Part shown: one piece after another, positions 47,065 to 57,766 of the stretch
Numbering within the stretch: the first letter of the stretch is position 1
Layout of the letters: each line of letters begins with the position of its first letter
Source of the DNA: Draba incana
Taxonomy: Eukaryota; Streptophyta; Magnoliopsida; Brassicales; Brassicaceae
Direction of reading: 5' to 3'
Length of the DNA: 64,000 nt
Assembly: GCA_963576765.1 (NCBI GenBank)
Contig: OY755202.1
Span: 57,785,396-57,849,395 of the forward strand
The notes under the pieces: model-generated
Told to the model about the DNA's origin: nothing
The model's input: only the letters and a program-made list of their open reading frames with translations
Databases searched by the model: none
Program-made: the position numbers and the translations under genes

Positions 47065-47391
47065 GTGACAGGGTCACAAGTTGATCAAGTTTGTTATCTT
47101 CCATATCCAAATCCAAAGCGTCTTCGTAAAGTATGGTTATCAGTTTTGCGAGTGCATCCAAGGCATCGTGTTCAAGGAAAATATATCGACCAAGACCTGA
47201 ATATTTTGCAACAAACTGTTGACGAGGCAACCACATTTAATGTAGATGACATCGCAATTGATGATTTGGTTAATGAGGATCATCCAATGGAACCCATTGA
47301 TTTTGAGATTGACGACGAGGATCCAGAAGATGAGTTCCAGTGCAATTTATCAGATTCCGAAGACGAAGATGCACGGGCTGAGTTCCGGTGA
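47065..47391 (+). pseudogene. C-terminal remnant of a CACTA TNPD-type protein
   Basis: About 108 codons. The segment QVCYLPYPNPKRLRKVWLSVLRVHPRHRVQ resembles the conserved end of plant En/Spm TNP2-type genes (DUF4216-like region). It is followed by an acidic tail (DLVNEDHPMEP, DDEDPEDEFQ, DSEDEDARAEFR). The catalytic transposase part is absent, so it was lost by internal deletion. An upstream splice acceptor is likely (GTGACAG before the frame). Confidence 0.55.
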
Positions 47392-47626
47392 AATTTATCA
47401 TATTTCGTGTGTAATATTTTAAAAAGTGTGTATTTATCATTGTCATTAAATTTATATCATAAGTTAATGTTTAATATATTGTGTAATATCAAAATTTACA
47501 ACTCCTTTGTGAAAAAGAACTTCGGTAAATTGTAAAAAAATATTCAGGGTTTATTTTTAGTATGTGTAAAAAAAATAGAGTTGGTATATGTAAATATAAA
47601 CAAACTAAACAACCGAATACACACCA

Positions 47627-47711
47627 TAGCCCAGTGGCATGCCCGCATGCATTCCACTTAACAACCCGGGTTCGAAAACCCCTAACAGCACTTTAAATTT
47701 TTTTTTTTTTA
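47627..47711 (+). ncRNA. Pol III-like tRNA-related unit (SINE-head candidate)
   Basis: TAGCCCAGTGGC matches a tRNA A box and GGTTCGAAAACC (47669-47680) a B box about 40 bp later. They are followed by a T-run at 47698-47711 that could terminate Pol III. No tRNA cloverleaf can be folded convincingly, so this is a tRNA-derived or SINE-like unit, if real. Confidence 0.35.
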
Positions 47712-48943
47712 GGGTTTCGCTCAATAGAGTCGCAAAAAAGTGGCTAATTAGCGACTACTTTGCAACTATTCAGGGTTTCGTTAATTGAGTCGCACAAACG
47801 TCGCTAATAAGTCACAATATAGCCATTACTTTGCGACTACTTAGCCACCACAATAATATTTTGGGCAATTTAAACACCATTATGTTGATTTAGTGAAAAT
47901 AGTTATGTATATACAACTTTGCTGCTGACTTATAAGTGTGTAATAATACACATAAAAAAAAAATTCCAAATGGATTTCACAAAAACACAAATCTTCTAAC
48001 AAACCCTAACATATACATATCACTTAACTCTTCAATTTCTTATTTTCAAGAGAATAACCATAATTTATTTTATTTCTAGTTTTTTGGTTTTAATCAAACA
48101 AACATTGCATATGTACTTTTGGAGTGGGCTAGAAAGAATGATGGATGATTGTTTGTGGTCAAAATGGTTAGGGTTTAGGGTATACATGTTTACAGAGTCA
48201 CAAAAGAGTTACAAAAGAGTGGCAAATGAGTGACTTATTACCCACTAATCTGCGACTCTCTATAATTCTGCTTTATGTACGAAACGTACGATTTGTGGGC
48301 CATTGTACGAGGTATATTGGGCCTTTACGCGGGAGTTTTCCCTCCACACCCAAATTCCGTAGCGAATTTTTTGCGACTAATTAGCCACTCCATTTTGCTA
48401 ATACATAAGGGTAAAAAAATCCCCAAAGGTCATTTTCCCTAACCCTAAAAAAATTTCTTCTCTCTCGCTTCTCCTGCGATCGAAACCCAGAAACTCAAAT
48501 CCTTTGATTCTTCTCATTCCCTTTGATTTCTTCTCTCTCTTTCCCTTTGATTTCTTCTCTTTCACGGAGGGAAGAAATCTCCGTACAAATCCTTCGATTT
48601 CTTTCACGGACGGAAGAAATCCTTCGATATCTTCTTCTCTTTCGAAACCCATAAACTCCCTCAGTAAACCATAAATCATTCGATTCTTCTCTTCTCTCCA
48701 ATCCTTCTCTTCTCCTCTTTGAAATCCTTCGCTTCTATTCCGATCTTCTCTTCTCTGAAACCCTTTTCTTCTCTATTGCCCTTTTCGTCGATTCAGTTTC
48801 CTCTTTTGAAACCGAGAAACCCAAACCCTAATTTCTTCATTTCTCCTTCAATCACAACCCAGAAACCCTATAACACTAATCGTGCTGACGAGAAACCCTA
48901 ATTTCTAAACCCAGAAAACCCTAATTTCTCTAACCCTAATCTG

Positions 48944-51276
48944 ATGGTGAAGACGGCTCTCCGAGGGAAAGGCACTCGAAGAGGCGGATCTGCTTCCGGT
49001 GGTAATGGAAGAAGCGGAGGTGCTGGAAGAGGGAAGGAACCAGCCGGTGAAAGAGGAGCCTCTGGAGGAGGCGCTGGAAGAGAGAAGGAACCAGCCGGTG
49101 AAAGAGGAGCCTCTGGAGGAGGCGGTTCTGGAAGAGGCGGCGCCGGTGGACAATGACCGGCTCCTGAGTACATCCCTCTGGGGGAACTTGCAGCCATCGC
49201 TGCTGCTAGGACTGCAAAGGCTCGTGGTAAGCGTCTTACAGGCACAAGTGAGTCGGTGGTTCGTCCTGAAGCCACAAGTGACCCGGTGGTGCGACCTGTA
49301 GCCACCAGACCTAGTCCTGGAGCTTCTTCAGTTGCCTGTGAAGGGGCTACTAACGCATGAGGTTCACCTGTGGCTCGACCTGTTTCAAATGGTGGCTCTT
49401 GCAACTCCTCTAACCCGTCGCCACCTTCTCAGGGGACCCAGGTCTCTCACTCAAACTTGTCCCACGGCCGAACCATTCCTCTGCAGTACCCTCCATCAAC
49501 AAACCCCCAAGGCAGTTCAAGAAATGTTGAGGCTAACCGTAACCTGAATATGCGACCTGTTGGTGGCGAGGTTCAGAGAGATGCTGAGGCTGAAGATGGT
49601 GAAGAAGAAGAAGACAGAGATGATGAAGAAGAACTCCAAGATGATGCTGTGGAGAATGATGAACACGGACCTGACTTTGAAGCTGTTGATGAGCAGCAAC
49701 CACAAGGGCTAGACGACGAGCAGCTGTTGGCTAATCTTTTAGCTCTTCCTGGACGTCAAAGACTTCCCCTTCTCAGTGAAGTCACTGTGCCAGACTCATT
49801 GTGGTAAGTAGATCTTCTACTTACTACTTGTTCAATATATGTTATGTAATCTGGTTTCCATTTTCGTGCAAGGTTTACTCGGGACAGAGGCAAATTGACC
49901 CGTGTAATCTCAACGATCTTTAGACGCAAGTTCGATGGCCCTTTCTTCAGTTGGACAGTGACTCCGATTGACAAACAAGAAAGATACTTCAGAACTTTTG
50001 CGGTAATGCTTCTTCTTCTTCTATTTTCACATTTCTTTTTTAAAGTAATTTAGTTTACTACTGACCACGTTTGTTTGTTTTGTAGAGCAAGTACTACTGG
50101 GATCAAGAGATCACTGAACTGGTGAGGGAGCATTTCACTGCGATTGCAATCAATCGCATGAAAGGAATTGTCAGTCGTGCTAAGACCAGTGGAATAAGGC
50201 CGATATGGATTGATGGTGATCTCTGGAAAGAGATGTGGCTCCATTGTGACACTACAGAGGCAATAGAGAGGAGTACTACCGCTTCCAACTCCCGCAATTC
50301 TGACCGTAACGGCCTTGGACCACACAAGCACAGGTCTGGCCAGTCCTCTTACCTGACCATTCAACAAGACATGGTAAGTGTTAATTTATGTTACTGTAAC
50401 TTCTGATAAATAACCATAATATCTGTAACTGACATTTCTTTTATACTCTTGCAGGAAGAAGAGCTAGGAAGACCTGTCTCCTTCGCTGAAGTCTTTAAGC
50501 AGACTCATACACTACCCGATGGCAGTTATGTCGACCAAAAGGCTAAGCAGGTCTATGAAGATTATGACAAGACCCTCCAAGAGGTTAGGGAGCAGGCTCG
50601 CGGTGAAGGACCAGATGCTTCAGACGATTCAGAGAACACAACGCAGCGGCAACTGACCGTTCACGATCTTAATGATATCTTCCTTAAGGTAACCTTTCTC
50701 TCCTACTTTTAATTTATGTTTCTTATCATTTTTGTCTTGGTTTACTTTAAGTTACTTATCATTTCTGTCTTGTCGTCTGTTGGATATTGATTACTGAATT
50801 ATAGACTTGGCTTTAGGTTTTTGGTTAATGGTTTACGTTTGTATTGGTGTCTGTTGGATGTTAGCTTCTTACTATATATGTTTCTCTGGCAGGTTACGCA
50901 CATCGATCCCAAGGGCAACCCTTATGGAATGGGTCAACTGTCCCAGCTGGTTATCAAAAAGAAAAGGAAGGCCAGCGATGCTTCACCGTCAAAGACAGCC
51001 TTAGAAGCGATGCAGGACGAGCTCAAATCAGCTCGTCAAAAGATTTCTGACTTTGAAGCTGAAAACAAGCATCGAGATGAGGAAGACAAGCGTCGTGATG
51101 CAGAGCTAAAGCTGCTAAGGCAAAGTCAGTCTCGCATCTCTGAATTCGAGAAGATGATCCAGTTCATGAAGACGGACAATCCCCGCCTTGCTGCTTACCT
51201 GACTCAGTCCTCTATCTTGGATGTTGAAGTGCCTGCTCAAGCTCCTCCAACCTCACTACCCGAAGCCAACTCTTAG
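48944..51276 (+). pseudogene. TNPA-like En/Spm protein (Transposase_24), two in-frame stops
   Basis: Five exons can be read: 48944-49803, 49873-50002, 50086-50373, 50455-50688 and 50893-51276, all GT-AG. Exon 1 codes a Gly/Arg-rich and then acidic region, and carries TGA at 49154-49156 and 49358-49360. The Transposase_24 core covers exons 2-4 (RDRGKLTRVISTIFRRKFDG, KYYWDQEITELVREHF, RPIWIDGDLWKEMWLHC, EEELGRPVSFAEVFKQTHTL). Exon 5 ends in a coiled-coil segment (SARQKISDFEAENKHRDEED). In En/Spm the TNPA-type protein binds the sub-terminal repeats. The core is undamaged, so translation from a downstream start is conceivable. Confidence 0.8.
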
Positions 51277-51489
51277 AAGTTTCAAAAACTTGTTTAATTT
51301 CAGTTTAACTTTTGTATTATAACTACAACTAGTTTGTAAACTAAATATTTTGTGTACTTTATAAGTTTCTATTTCTTTTGCTTTATATTTTGTTTCTAAA
51401 ACAATTCAAATCCAAATAGGTTCTTAGTAACAAATTAGTAACAATTAAGTACTGAATTGGTTACAAAAACAAGACTATAAAGGGACTTC

Positions 51490-51940
51490 AAAAATACACG
51501 AGTCGCAAATAAGTGGTTAATACGTGACTCGATTAAGACTAATTTGTGACCATCGTGGATCTAAATATAGTCACAAAAGCGTCTCTAAAGTGTCGCTAAT
51601 TAGTGACTCAACAAAGAGTCACAACATAGTCGCAAATTAACAGAGTTGCTAAGTAGTCGCAATAAACCGAGTCGCTATAACGTGGCTAATTTGTCACCAC
51701 CAATATTCATCGCAACTCAGTCGCTAATTAGCGACTCCACACTTTAGACACATAGGAGTCGCATATTAGCGACTAATTATTATCGTCACAGATGAGTCGC
51801 TAATTAGCGACACATTTGCGACTCGAAAAATTAGCGACTCGACTATTGTGCCTCCGTTTTTCGAGTCGTAAATTAGTCGCAAATGGCTCATTTGTGACTC
51901 TTTTGTGACTCTTCTCGGAGTGACTAACCTGGTGTTTTCT
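51490..51940. repeat. Right sub-terminal repeat region of the CACTA element
   Basis: Mirror of the left region: dense GAGTCGCTAATTAGCGACT-type words in both orientations up to the right terminal inverted repeat. Confidence 0.7.
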
Positions 51941-52040
51941 TGTAGTGGAACTGTAACGCCCGTGAACCGAAAATGTGATTTGTCGGATGTGTGCGGTGTG
52001 ACACGCGTTGATTCGCGAAGGTTTTGTGCGTTTTGACGCT

Positions 52041-52077
52041 GTGTCGCGCGACACAGAGGGAGTGTGTCGCGCGACAC
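52041..52077. promoter_or_regulatory. Palindrome pair, GCGC-core variant
   Basis: GTGTCGCGCGACAC at 52041-52054 and 52064-52077, separated by nine bases. Each copy is a perfect 14-bp palindrome. Confidence 0.6.
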
Positions 52078-53040
52078 AGGCCAATTTCGGTTCGAGATGT
52101 TTCGGTTTTGATAGTTTCGGTTTGGGCCGGTTTGGGGAACTTAGGGTTCAAGTATAAAAACGTTTGGCTGAGTTTTTGGCTGCGTTTTTGTGCTGTTAAG
52201 GGTCAGAAATCAGAGTGAGAGGCTAGGGTTTCGATTGGGAGAGAAGCCTTGTTGATCCTTGGGAGAGTTGAGGTGTTGAGGGCAGTTTCTGTTCGGTTTT
52301 GGAGGAGGCAAACGACAGGGGAGATCAAGTCGGATTGGAGCGAAATTTGGAAGGTAAGTTCTCCGTTCTTTCCTCTTGATGTGGGAGAAAATCTCTTGTG
52401 ATTTGGTTGAGTATTCGCTGAGTTATCGTTGTTTTCGTGAGAGAGGTTTCTGCAGATTCGAATCTGCGATCAGTCTGCTTCGAGGGAGGATTCCCATCGA
52501 ACTAGAGAGAATCAGGAGATGATCCTTATATCGTTAGAAAGATAGTTCTGTCTAGTGTCTAGATCAGGTTTCGGATCCTGATTCGGAGGTAAGCTCCGTT
52601 CTCTGTGTTCGTTTGATTTCAGGGAGTCGGTTCTGAAATCTCTGTTTTTCCAGTTTCGTTTAGCAAGATTGCGGGCTGGTTTGCCGTCGATCCTGTGAGA
52701 GTTAGGAGACGATCTACATACCGTTGTGTAGGTCTCTGTGTCTAGTTTTCAGAACAGGTTTCCGATTCTGTTTCGGAGCTGAGGTTGAGGAGATAATTGA
52801 TCCGAAATCAGAGGCTTTGGATTAGGGTTCTTCATCTTTCAATCCATTTCTAAGGTGAGTGCGTGATCGTGGTTATGGGTAATCAATGTTAGGTTATCGG
52901 TTAATTAGCGGACTGATTATTGATTTCACGGATGTTGTGTGTTAATTGTATGAAAATCGTGATGATTGTAGTAGTTTGGTTATGCGTTGATCGGAATCGA
53001 ACCATGTGAGGATTAGGTCGATTTTTGTCTCTGTAACGAG

Positions 53041-53219
53041 GCGTCGATCGACACCTAGAGGATGTGTCGATCGACACCATGTTTTTGTGTTCGTGATAGT
53101 TTGGCTGCGAGTGGAGTATCGATCGACACCTAGAGGTTGTGTCGATCGACACCCTGTTGATATTGTTGTTTTGATTTGTGGTGTGTCGATCGACACCAGG
53201 GTGGTGTGTCGATCGACAC
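53041..53219. promoter_or_regulatory. Three palindrome pairs, GATC-core variant
   Basis: Pairs at 53041-53077, 53116-53152 and 53183-53219. Each consists of two GTGTCGATCGACAC-like 14-mers 23 bp apart (9-bp spacer). The outer flanks differ, so this is not a simple tandem array. The function is unknown. Confidence 0.6.
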
Positions 53220-53735
53220 CGAGTCAGTAAATGCTGGTTTTTGTATCGTTTATTCCTGTGTTGGTAATTCGAACGTAGAGAATCGTTTGTTGATTAATGT
53301 TGTGATAAATTGGAATATTATGAATTGTTGAATGAATTGTAGTAATTGGCATTGTTATCCTTATTATGTAACCGGTAGGCGGGATGACCGTCTCACTGAG
53401 TATTTGTGATAATACTCACGCAACTCTTTTATCCATGTGTTGCAGGTAAAAGTTCGAGATCGTGGAATCATGGCTGGGACGAGGGGATGATTAGGATCTC
53501 TAAACTATGTGTCGTGGTGTTGTGTTATTAGGACCTGGTTAGGTTGCTAGAATGGTTAGTTTGAATATGGAATTCTGGAATAATTGATTTAATATTTTAT
53601 TGGAATTTTATTTGGTTTATATTGGTTATGTTTCCGCTTGTCTTTCACCCTGAATTAGTCGTTGAGGATTAAATGATTATGGGATCATTTAATCCGGACT
53701 AATTATTTATTAAAAAAAAAAATGCGGGTGTTACA

Positions 53736-53868
53736 CGAACCCCGTTAACAAACTTTGTGTCTCTTTTATTTTGCACATTCGATCTTTATATTTTCTCATC
53801 TCTCAAATATAGATCTAGCCCCAAATCCGCATTTTCAAATACCGTCTCGATACATCTAATGAATCAAC
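53736..53868 (+). repeat. Old LTR-like sequence, right part
   Basis: Starts with the right copy of the CGAAC duplication and continues CCCGTTAACAAACTTTGTGTC, the continuation of the sequence left of 46358. It ends where the Tat element inserted. Confidence 0.4.
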
Positions 53869-53873
53869 ATGCG

Positions 53874-54293
53874 TGTAGGGGTCAAATCTCCCCTAGAAGA
53901 ATCGATAAACCAAACGGCTTAACACGTGTTAAACCGGTTCAGCGGTCGAACCCAGAAAACGCAGGCCCGTCAAAGGCCCATCACTGTTCATTCCAGCGCT
54001 GTTCGATCCTTCTAGACCGGCCCGGCTCAGAGCGACCGGAACTGCTCAAGTCACCTCGACTGGAACTGTTCATACCGCCCAATTTTACCTATATATAGAC
54101 ATGTACCCCTTCACTTGGAAAAGACCGGTTTTTTTCTGATAGAAACACTGTTTACAGCTATGATCTTGGTTAATAAGAACAACCTCAAGAACCCTAATTC
54201 TAAAAATCTTTCTAAGTGTTTGGAAAACCTAAAGAAGCTTTACTCTATCTGAATCTTCACAAATTCTGTTGTGTGGAAATTCCAGCTCGCACA
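53874..54293 (+). repeat. 5' LTR of the Tat element
   Basis: Starts TGTAGGGGTC directly after ATGCG and ends CTCGCACA before the primer site. Positions 54179-54293 are repeated at 62884-62998. Likely promoter: TATATATAG near 54091-54100. Confidence 0.85.
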
Positions 54294-54296
54294 ATT

Positions 54297-54313
54297 TGGC
54301 GCTAGAAGGAGGG
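54297..54313 (+). other. Primer binding site of the Tat element
   Basis: TGGCGCTAGAAGGAGGG starts three bases inside the LTR and begins with TGG, complementary to a tRNA CCA end. The tRNA species was not identified. Confidence 0.6.
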
Positions 54314-54373
54314 TACTCGCAACACTAGCTTCATACATGAAACAAACGCTTAGACGAACCCACTACTCGCAAC

Positions 54374-56839
54374 ATGTCAATAACGAACCCGTAGTCTCCA
54401 GCGGCCGAAGATACAGGTCCAAGCGAGCCCATTGTGGCTGGGCTAATCAACCAGTCCGCATTGGGGGCGGAAGCAGGCAGACCTGTCCCGACAGAGAACC
54501 AGGCAACCGCCAATACAAACACGGCCGACTCGTCCACACCAGGAGATTTCGGTCAACTTAAAGCAATGCTCGAACAGTTGCTCAAGCAGTCGCAAAACCA
54601 GGAAACGATCAACAGCAACCTGACTGCTGAAATCAGGGCATTGTCGACAACTCGTCAGTCTCGAGGGCTACCTCAAGGTAACGCGCTTCGCGTCGCCCCG
54701 CTCGCTCTTAACTTCTCCCAGGCGGCATCGCCATCGGCTCGTGGCACTCGCGAAGACCATACGCCAACACCTCTCAGAGACGGAACCGTTTTTGTCGCAG
54801 GTGCTCCCGGCAGCATACCTGCAATCGCAGACAATTCAGAAGGACGTGAATTCGGAGCAGCTCGGCCCAGTCGACCGACTAGTCGTATCCAGAGTCGGGA
54901 CGAGGGCGAAATCGCAGAAAATACGCGATGGATGGAACAAGCCGAAGCCCTAACCGCCCGTAGAGCTGTCGATTCGCAGGGAACGGAAATGGACGAGCTC
55001 AGAGCTGTCTTGCAGCAGAACACTCGCAATCTCAAGGATATGAGGTCACAGGTCCATCGCGCAACCAGCAAGGCGCCGGAACTCGACCGCGTTCTTGAAG
55101 AAGCTCGCACCACTCCTTTTACCGAGCGAATAACAAAGGTGCGTTTATCTGACCCAGGGAAGCTCAAGATTCCTATCTATGAGGGAAAGGGCGACCCCAC
55201 GGAGCATATCAGAGCATTCTCAATCGCAATGGGGCGAGCTAATTTCAGGCCCGATGAAATCGATGTTGGTTGCTGCCTCCTCTTCGTGGAGCATCTCCAA
55301 GGGGCGGCCCTCTATTGGTTCACGGGAATGAAAAGGAACTCTATCGACAGCTTCGCCCAACTCTCCGAGGCCTTCCTAAAGCAGTATTCCGTCCTAATCA
55401 AACGCAGGTCATCGGAGGTGGACCTTTATACTATAACACAAGCGGCCGGCGAGCCCTTGGGAGTTTTCATTGAACGCTTCAAAGCGATGCTTATTCAGGT
55501 AAAAGGGATTGACGATAGATCCGCCCTAAGTGCCCTGCGAAAAGCTTTGTGGTACAGCTCGGATTTCCGAAAGGAGATGACAATTAACGAGCCCCCGTCA
55601 ATTCAAGATGCGCTTCATCGCGCTAACGGCTTCGCAAGAAGCGAAGATGAAACCAAAGTCCTGAGCCAGAAGCATGGAAAGGCCAGGAATCCTAGTCCGC
55701 AAGAAGTCCCAGTCGCGACAAAGAGGAAGCCGGGAAATTTCGTACAACATGAAGGAGGTTCCAAGGGGGCCCATAACTACCAGGTGGACTCGCCAGGCTA
55801 CGGTCGAGGAAGAGGGCGAGGCCGCGGAAGAGGCGCCCCTGGTCGCGCTAGCGGCAACACTTGGCCGAGAATATCGCCGTATGACGAGTCTGCTTATTGC
55901 GACTTGCATAAGATGGAGGGACACTCGACGTCTAACTGCAGAGTCCTCGGCATGCGACTCACAGCAAAGTTGGCCCCCGGCGAGCTCAAAGGAAACATCA
56001 ATGTTAACGATTTTCAGCTCGAGCAATTCGACGATGCAAGAGAAGGGGACGGCCCGTCGGGAGACAACAGGAATAATAAGCGAGACCGACGAAACGACGA
56101 GGCCCACCTCGACCGACGAAACGGTAATGATGGCCGGAGCGCCTCGAAACATAAAATCTGCAACATGATCATGGGCGGCTCGCGCTACTGCTCTAACACC
56201 GTCTCGTCGATCAAAGCCTATCAGAGAAGAGCGGAGGTAGGGGCAAACAAACCCGAACCGTCGAAGTTCCCGAACGACGTCATCCAGTTCGAAGAGAATG
56301 AGGTCGATGACATTGACAAACCTCATGACGACCTGCTTGTCATCCGACTCTCCGTCGCAGGATGGGACACGGGTCGCGTTTTAATCGACACTGGGAGCAC
56401 AGTCGACATTATTTTCATAGACGCTCTGAAGCGTATGGAAATTGACCTCGCACAAGTCGAATCCTATCCTAAGCCATTAACCGGATTCAATGGTGAGACG
56501 ACGATGACACTCGGTACGGTCAAGCTTCCTGTAAGTGCAGAAGGTATGACTAAAATAGTTGAGTTCGCAGTCTCGGACAACCCGGCAATTTACAATGTGA
56601 TAATGGGAACCCCTTGGCTAAACTCGATGCGCGCCGTCGCCTCAACGTATCATCTCTGTCTTAAGTTTCCAACAAAGGGCGGAGTCAGAACAATCAGAGG
56701 AAGTCAGTCGGCGTCAAGAACTTGTTTCATGACCACGCACAAACTAAGAACTCAGGCGACAGTGCCGATCCCAAGCGAGCCGCAGAAAAAGATTAAGACA
56801 GACAGGGAGCCCGTCAAGGAAATCTCAAACCTCTTATAG
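54374..56839 (+). pseudogene. Tat-lineage gag and protease, stop near the start
   Basis: Polyprotein that would form the particle and cleave itself. The ATG at 54374 is in frame with the long open frame that follows, but TAG at 54392-54394 interrupts it. From 54395 the frame stays open to TAG at 56837-56839, about 815 codons. A Ser/Gln-rich N-terminal region is followed by the capsid core (LKIPIYEGKGDPTEHIRAF, FVEHLQGAALYWFTGM, SFAQLSEAFLKQYS, EPLGVFIERFKAM). Then come an RG-rich stretch (YGRGRGRGRGRG), a variant zinc knuckle (YCDLHKMEGHSTSNC) and the aspartic protease (VLIDTGSTVDIIF, IYNVIMGTPWL). Codon use is GC-rich compared with the surrounding AT-rich DNA. Confidence 0.85.
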
Positions 56840-57766
56840 CAGCTACAGATCGCGGAATCCGCCGAAGCTAGAGGAGCGGGCCCGACCTGCGAGCCCGTCA
56901 TATCGGTTTGTATAAACGACAAATTCCCAGAGAAATACGTAGAGATAGGCGCGACACTTGACAAAGCCGTCATGCTCGACCTCATCGAATTCCTCAAGAA
57001 AAACGTTGGTACATTCGCATGGTCCGCGGAAGACATGCCCGGGATCGATATCGGCATCATCAGTCACGAGTTAAACGTGGACTCGACCTACAAACCTATA
57101 AAGCAAAAGCGAAGGCGACTAGGTCCTGAAAGGGCTCAAGCGGTAAATGACGAAGTAGACAAACTCTTGCAGGCCGGCTCGATCTCTGAGGTCAGATATC
57201 CGGAGTGGCTTGCGAACCCAGTCGTCGTGAAGAAGAAAAGTGTTAAGTGGCGAGTCTGTGTAGACTTCACGGATTTGAATAAGGCATGCCCAAAAGACAG
57301 TTTCCCTCTTCCTCACATCGACCGCCTCGTCGAGGCGACATCTGGAAACAAGTTGTTGTCATTTATGGACGCCTTCTATGGCTATAATCAGATCTTCATG
57401 CACCCCGACGATCGCGACAAAACATCTTTCATCACAGACCGCGGAGTCTATTGCTACAAAGTCATGCCCTTTGGACTTAAGAATGCTGGGGCTACTTATC
57501 AGCGATTGGTAAATAAAATGTTTGCGGGCCTACTCGGCAAAACGATGGAGGTTTACATTGACGGCATGCTCGTCAAATCACTCGAGGAAAAGGACCACAT
57601 CGGCCACCTCGCAGAGTGCTTTGTGTTATTAAACAAGTATAACATGAAGCTAAATCCGGCTAAGTGTCGTTTCGGTGTAACGTCCGGTGAGTTCCTCGGC
57701 TACATGGTTACTCGTCGCGGGATCGAGGCAAATCCAAAGCAAATCGATGCACTCATCCAGATGTGA
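56840..57766 (+). pseudogene. Tat-lineage reverse transcriptase, truncated and with altered active site
   Basis: From about 56972 the frame encodes RT: MPGIDIGIISHELNV, GSISEVRYPEWLANPVVVKK, KWRVCVDFTDLNKACPKDSF, HPDDRDKTSFITDRGVYCY and MPFGLKNAGATYQRLVNKMF. The catalytic box reads VYIDGMLVKS, where gypsy RTs have two adjacent aspartates (YxDD), so the second metal-binding Asp is Gly here. The frame ends at TGA 57764-57766 right after GIEANPKQIDALIQM. In related elements the RT thumb and RNase H domain follow, and here they are missing. Confidence 0.85.

Larger units (their letters stand above)
46359..51947 (+). mobile_element. CACTA (En/Spm) transposon, 5.6 kb, internally deleted
   Basis: Starts CACTACAAGAAAACA and ends with the exact inverse TGTTTTCTTGTAGTG, apart from one base. 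It is flanked by GAA on each side (46356-46358 and 51948-51950), the 3-bp duplication made by CACTA transposases. Sub-terminal regions carry dozens of short GAGTCGC / TTAGCGACT / AGTCACAAA words in both orientations. Inside are a remnant of the TNP2/TNPD-type gene and a five-exon TNPA-like (Transposase_24) gene with two premature stops. It is probably mobile only with outside help. Confidence 0.9.
51952..53735 (+). repeat. Solo LTR with four palindrome pairs
   Basis: Begins TGTAACGCCCG and ends CGGGTGTTACA (inverted ends of TG..CA type). The right flank is CGAAC. The left copy of CGAAC can be recovered as CGA-A before the CACTA element plus GAAC after it. The 1784-bp block has no gag/pol domains, so a solo LTR is the simplest reading, though a small non-coding LTR element is possible. 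It contains degenerate internal repeats around GGTAAG(T/C)TCCGTTCT and CTAG..CAGGTTTC, and four pairs of 14-bp palindromes. Confidence 0.7.

Noticed and set aside
55598..56326. 242-codon minus-strand frame in the Tat gag region
   Set aside because: It is an antisense shadow of GC-rich gag codons. The real antisense gene of this lineage is at 60574-62883.
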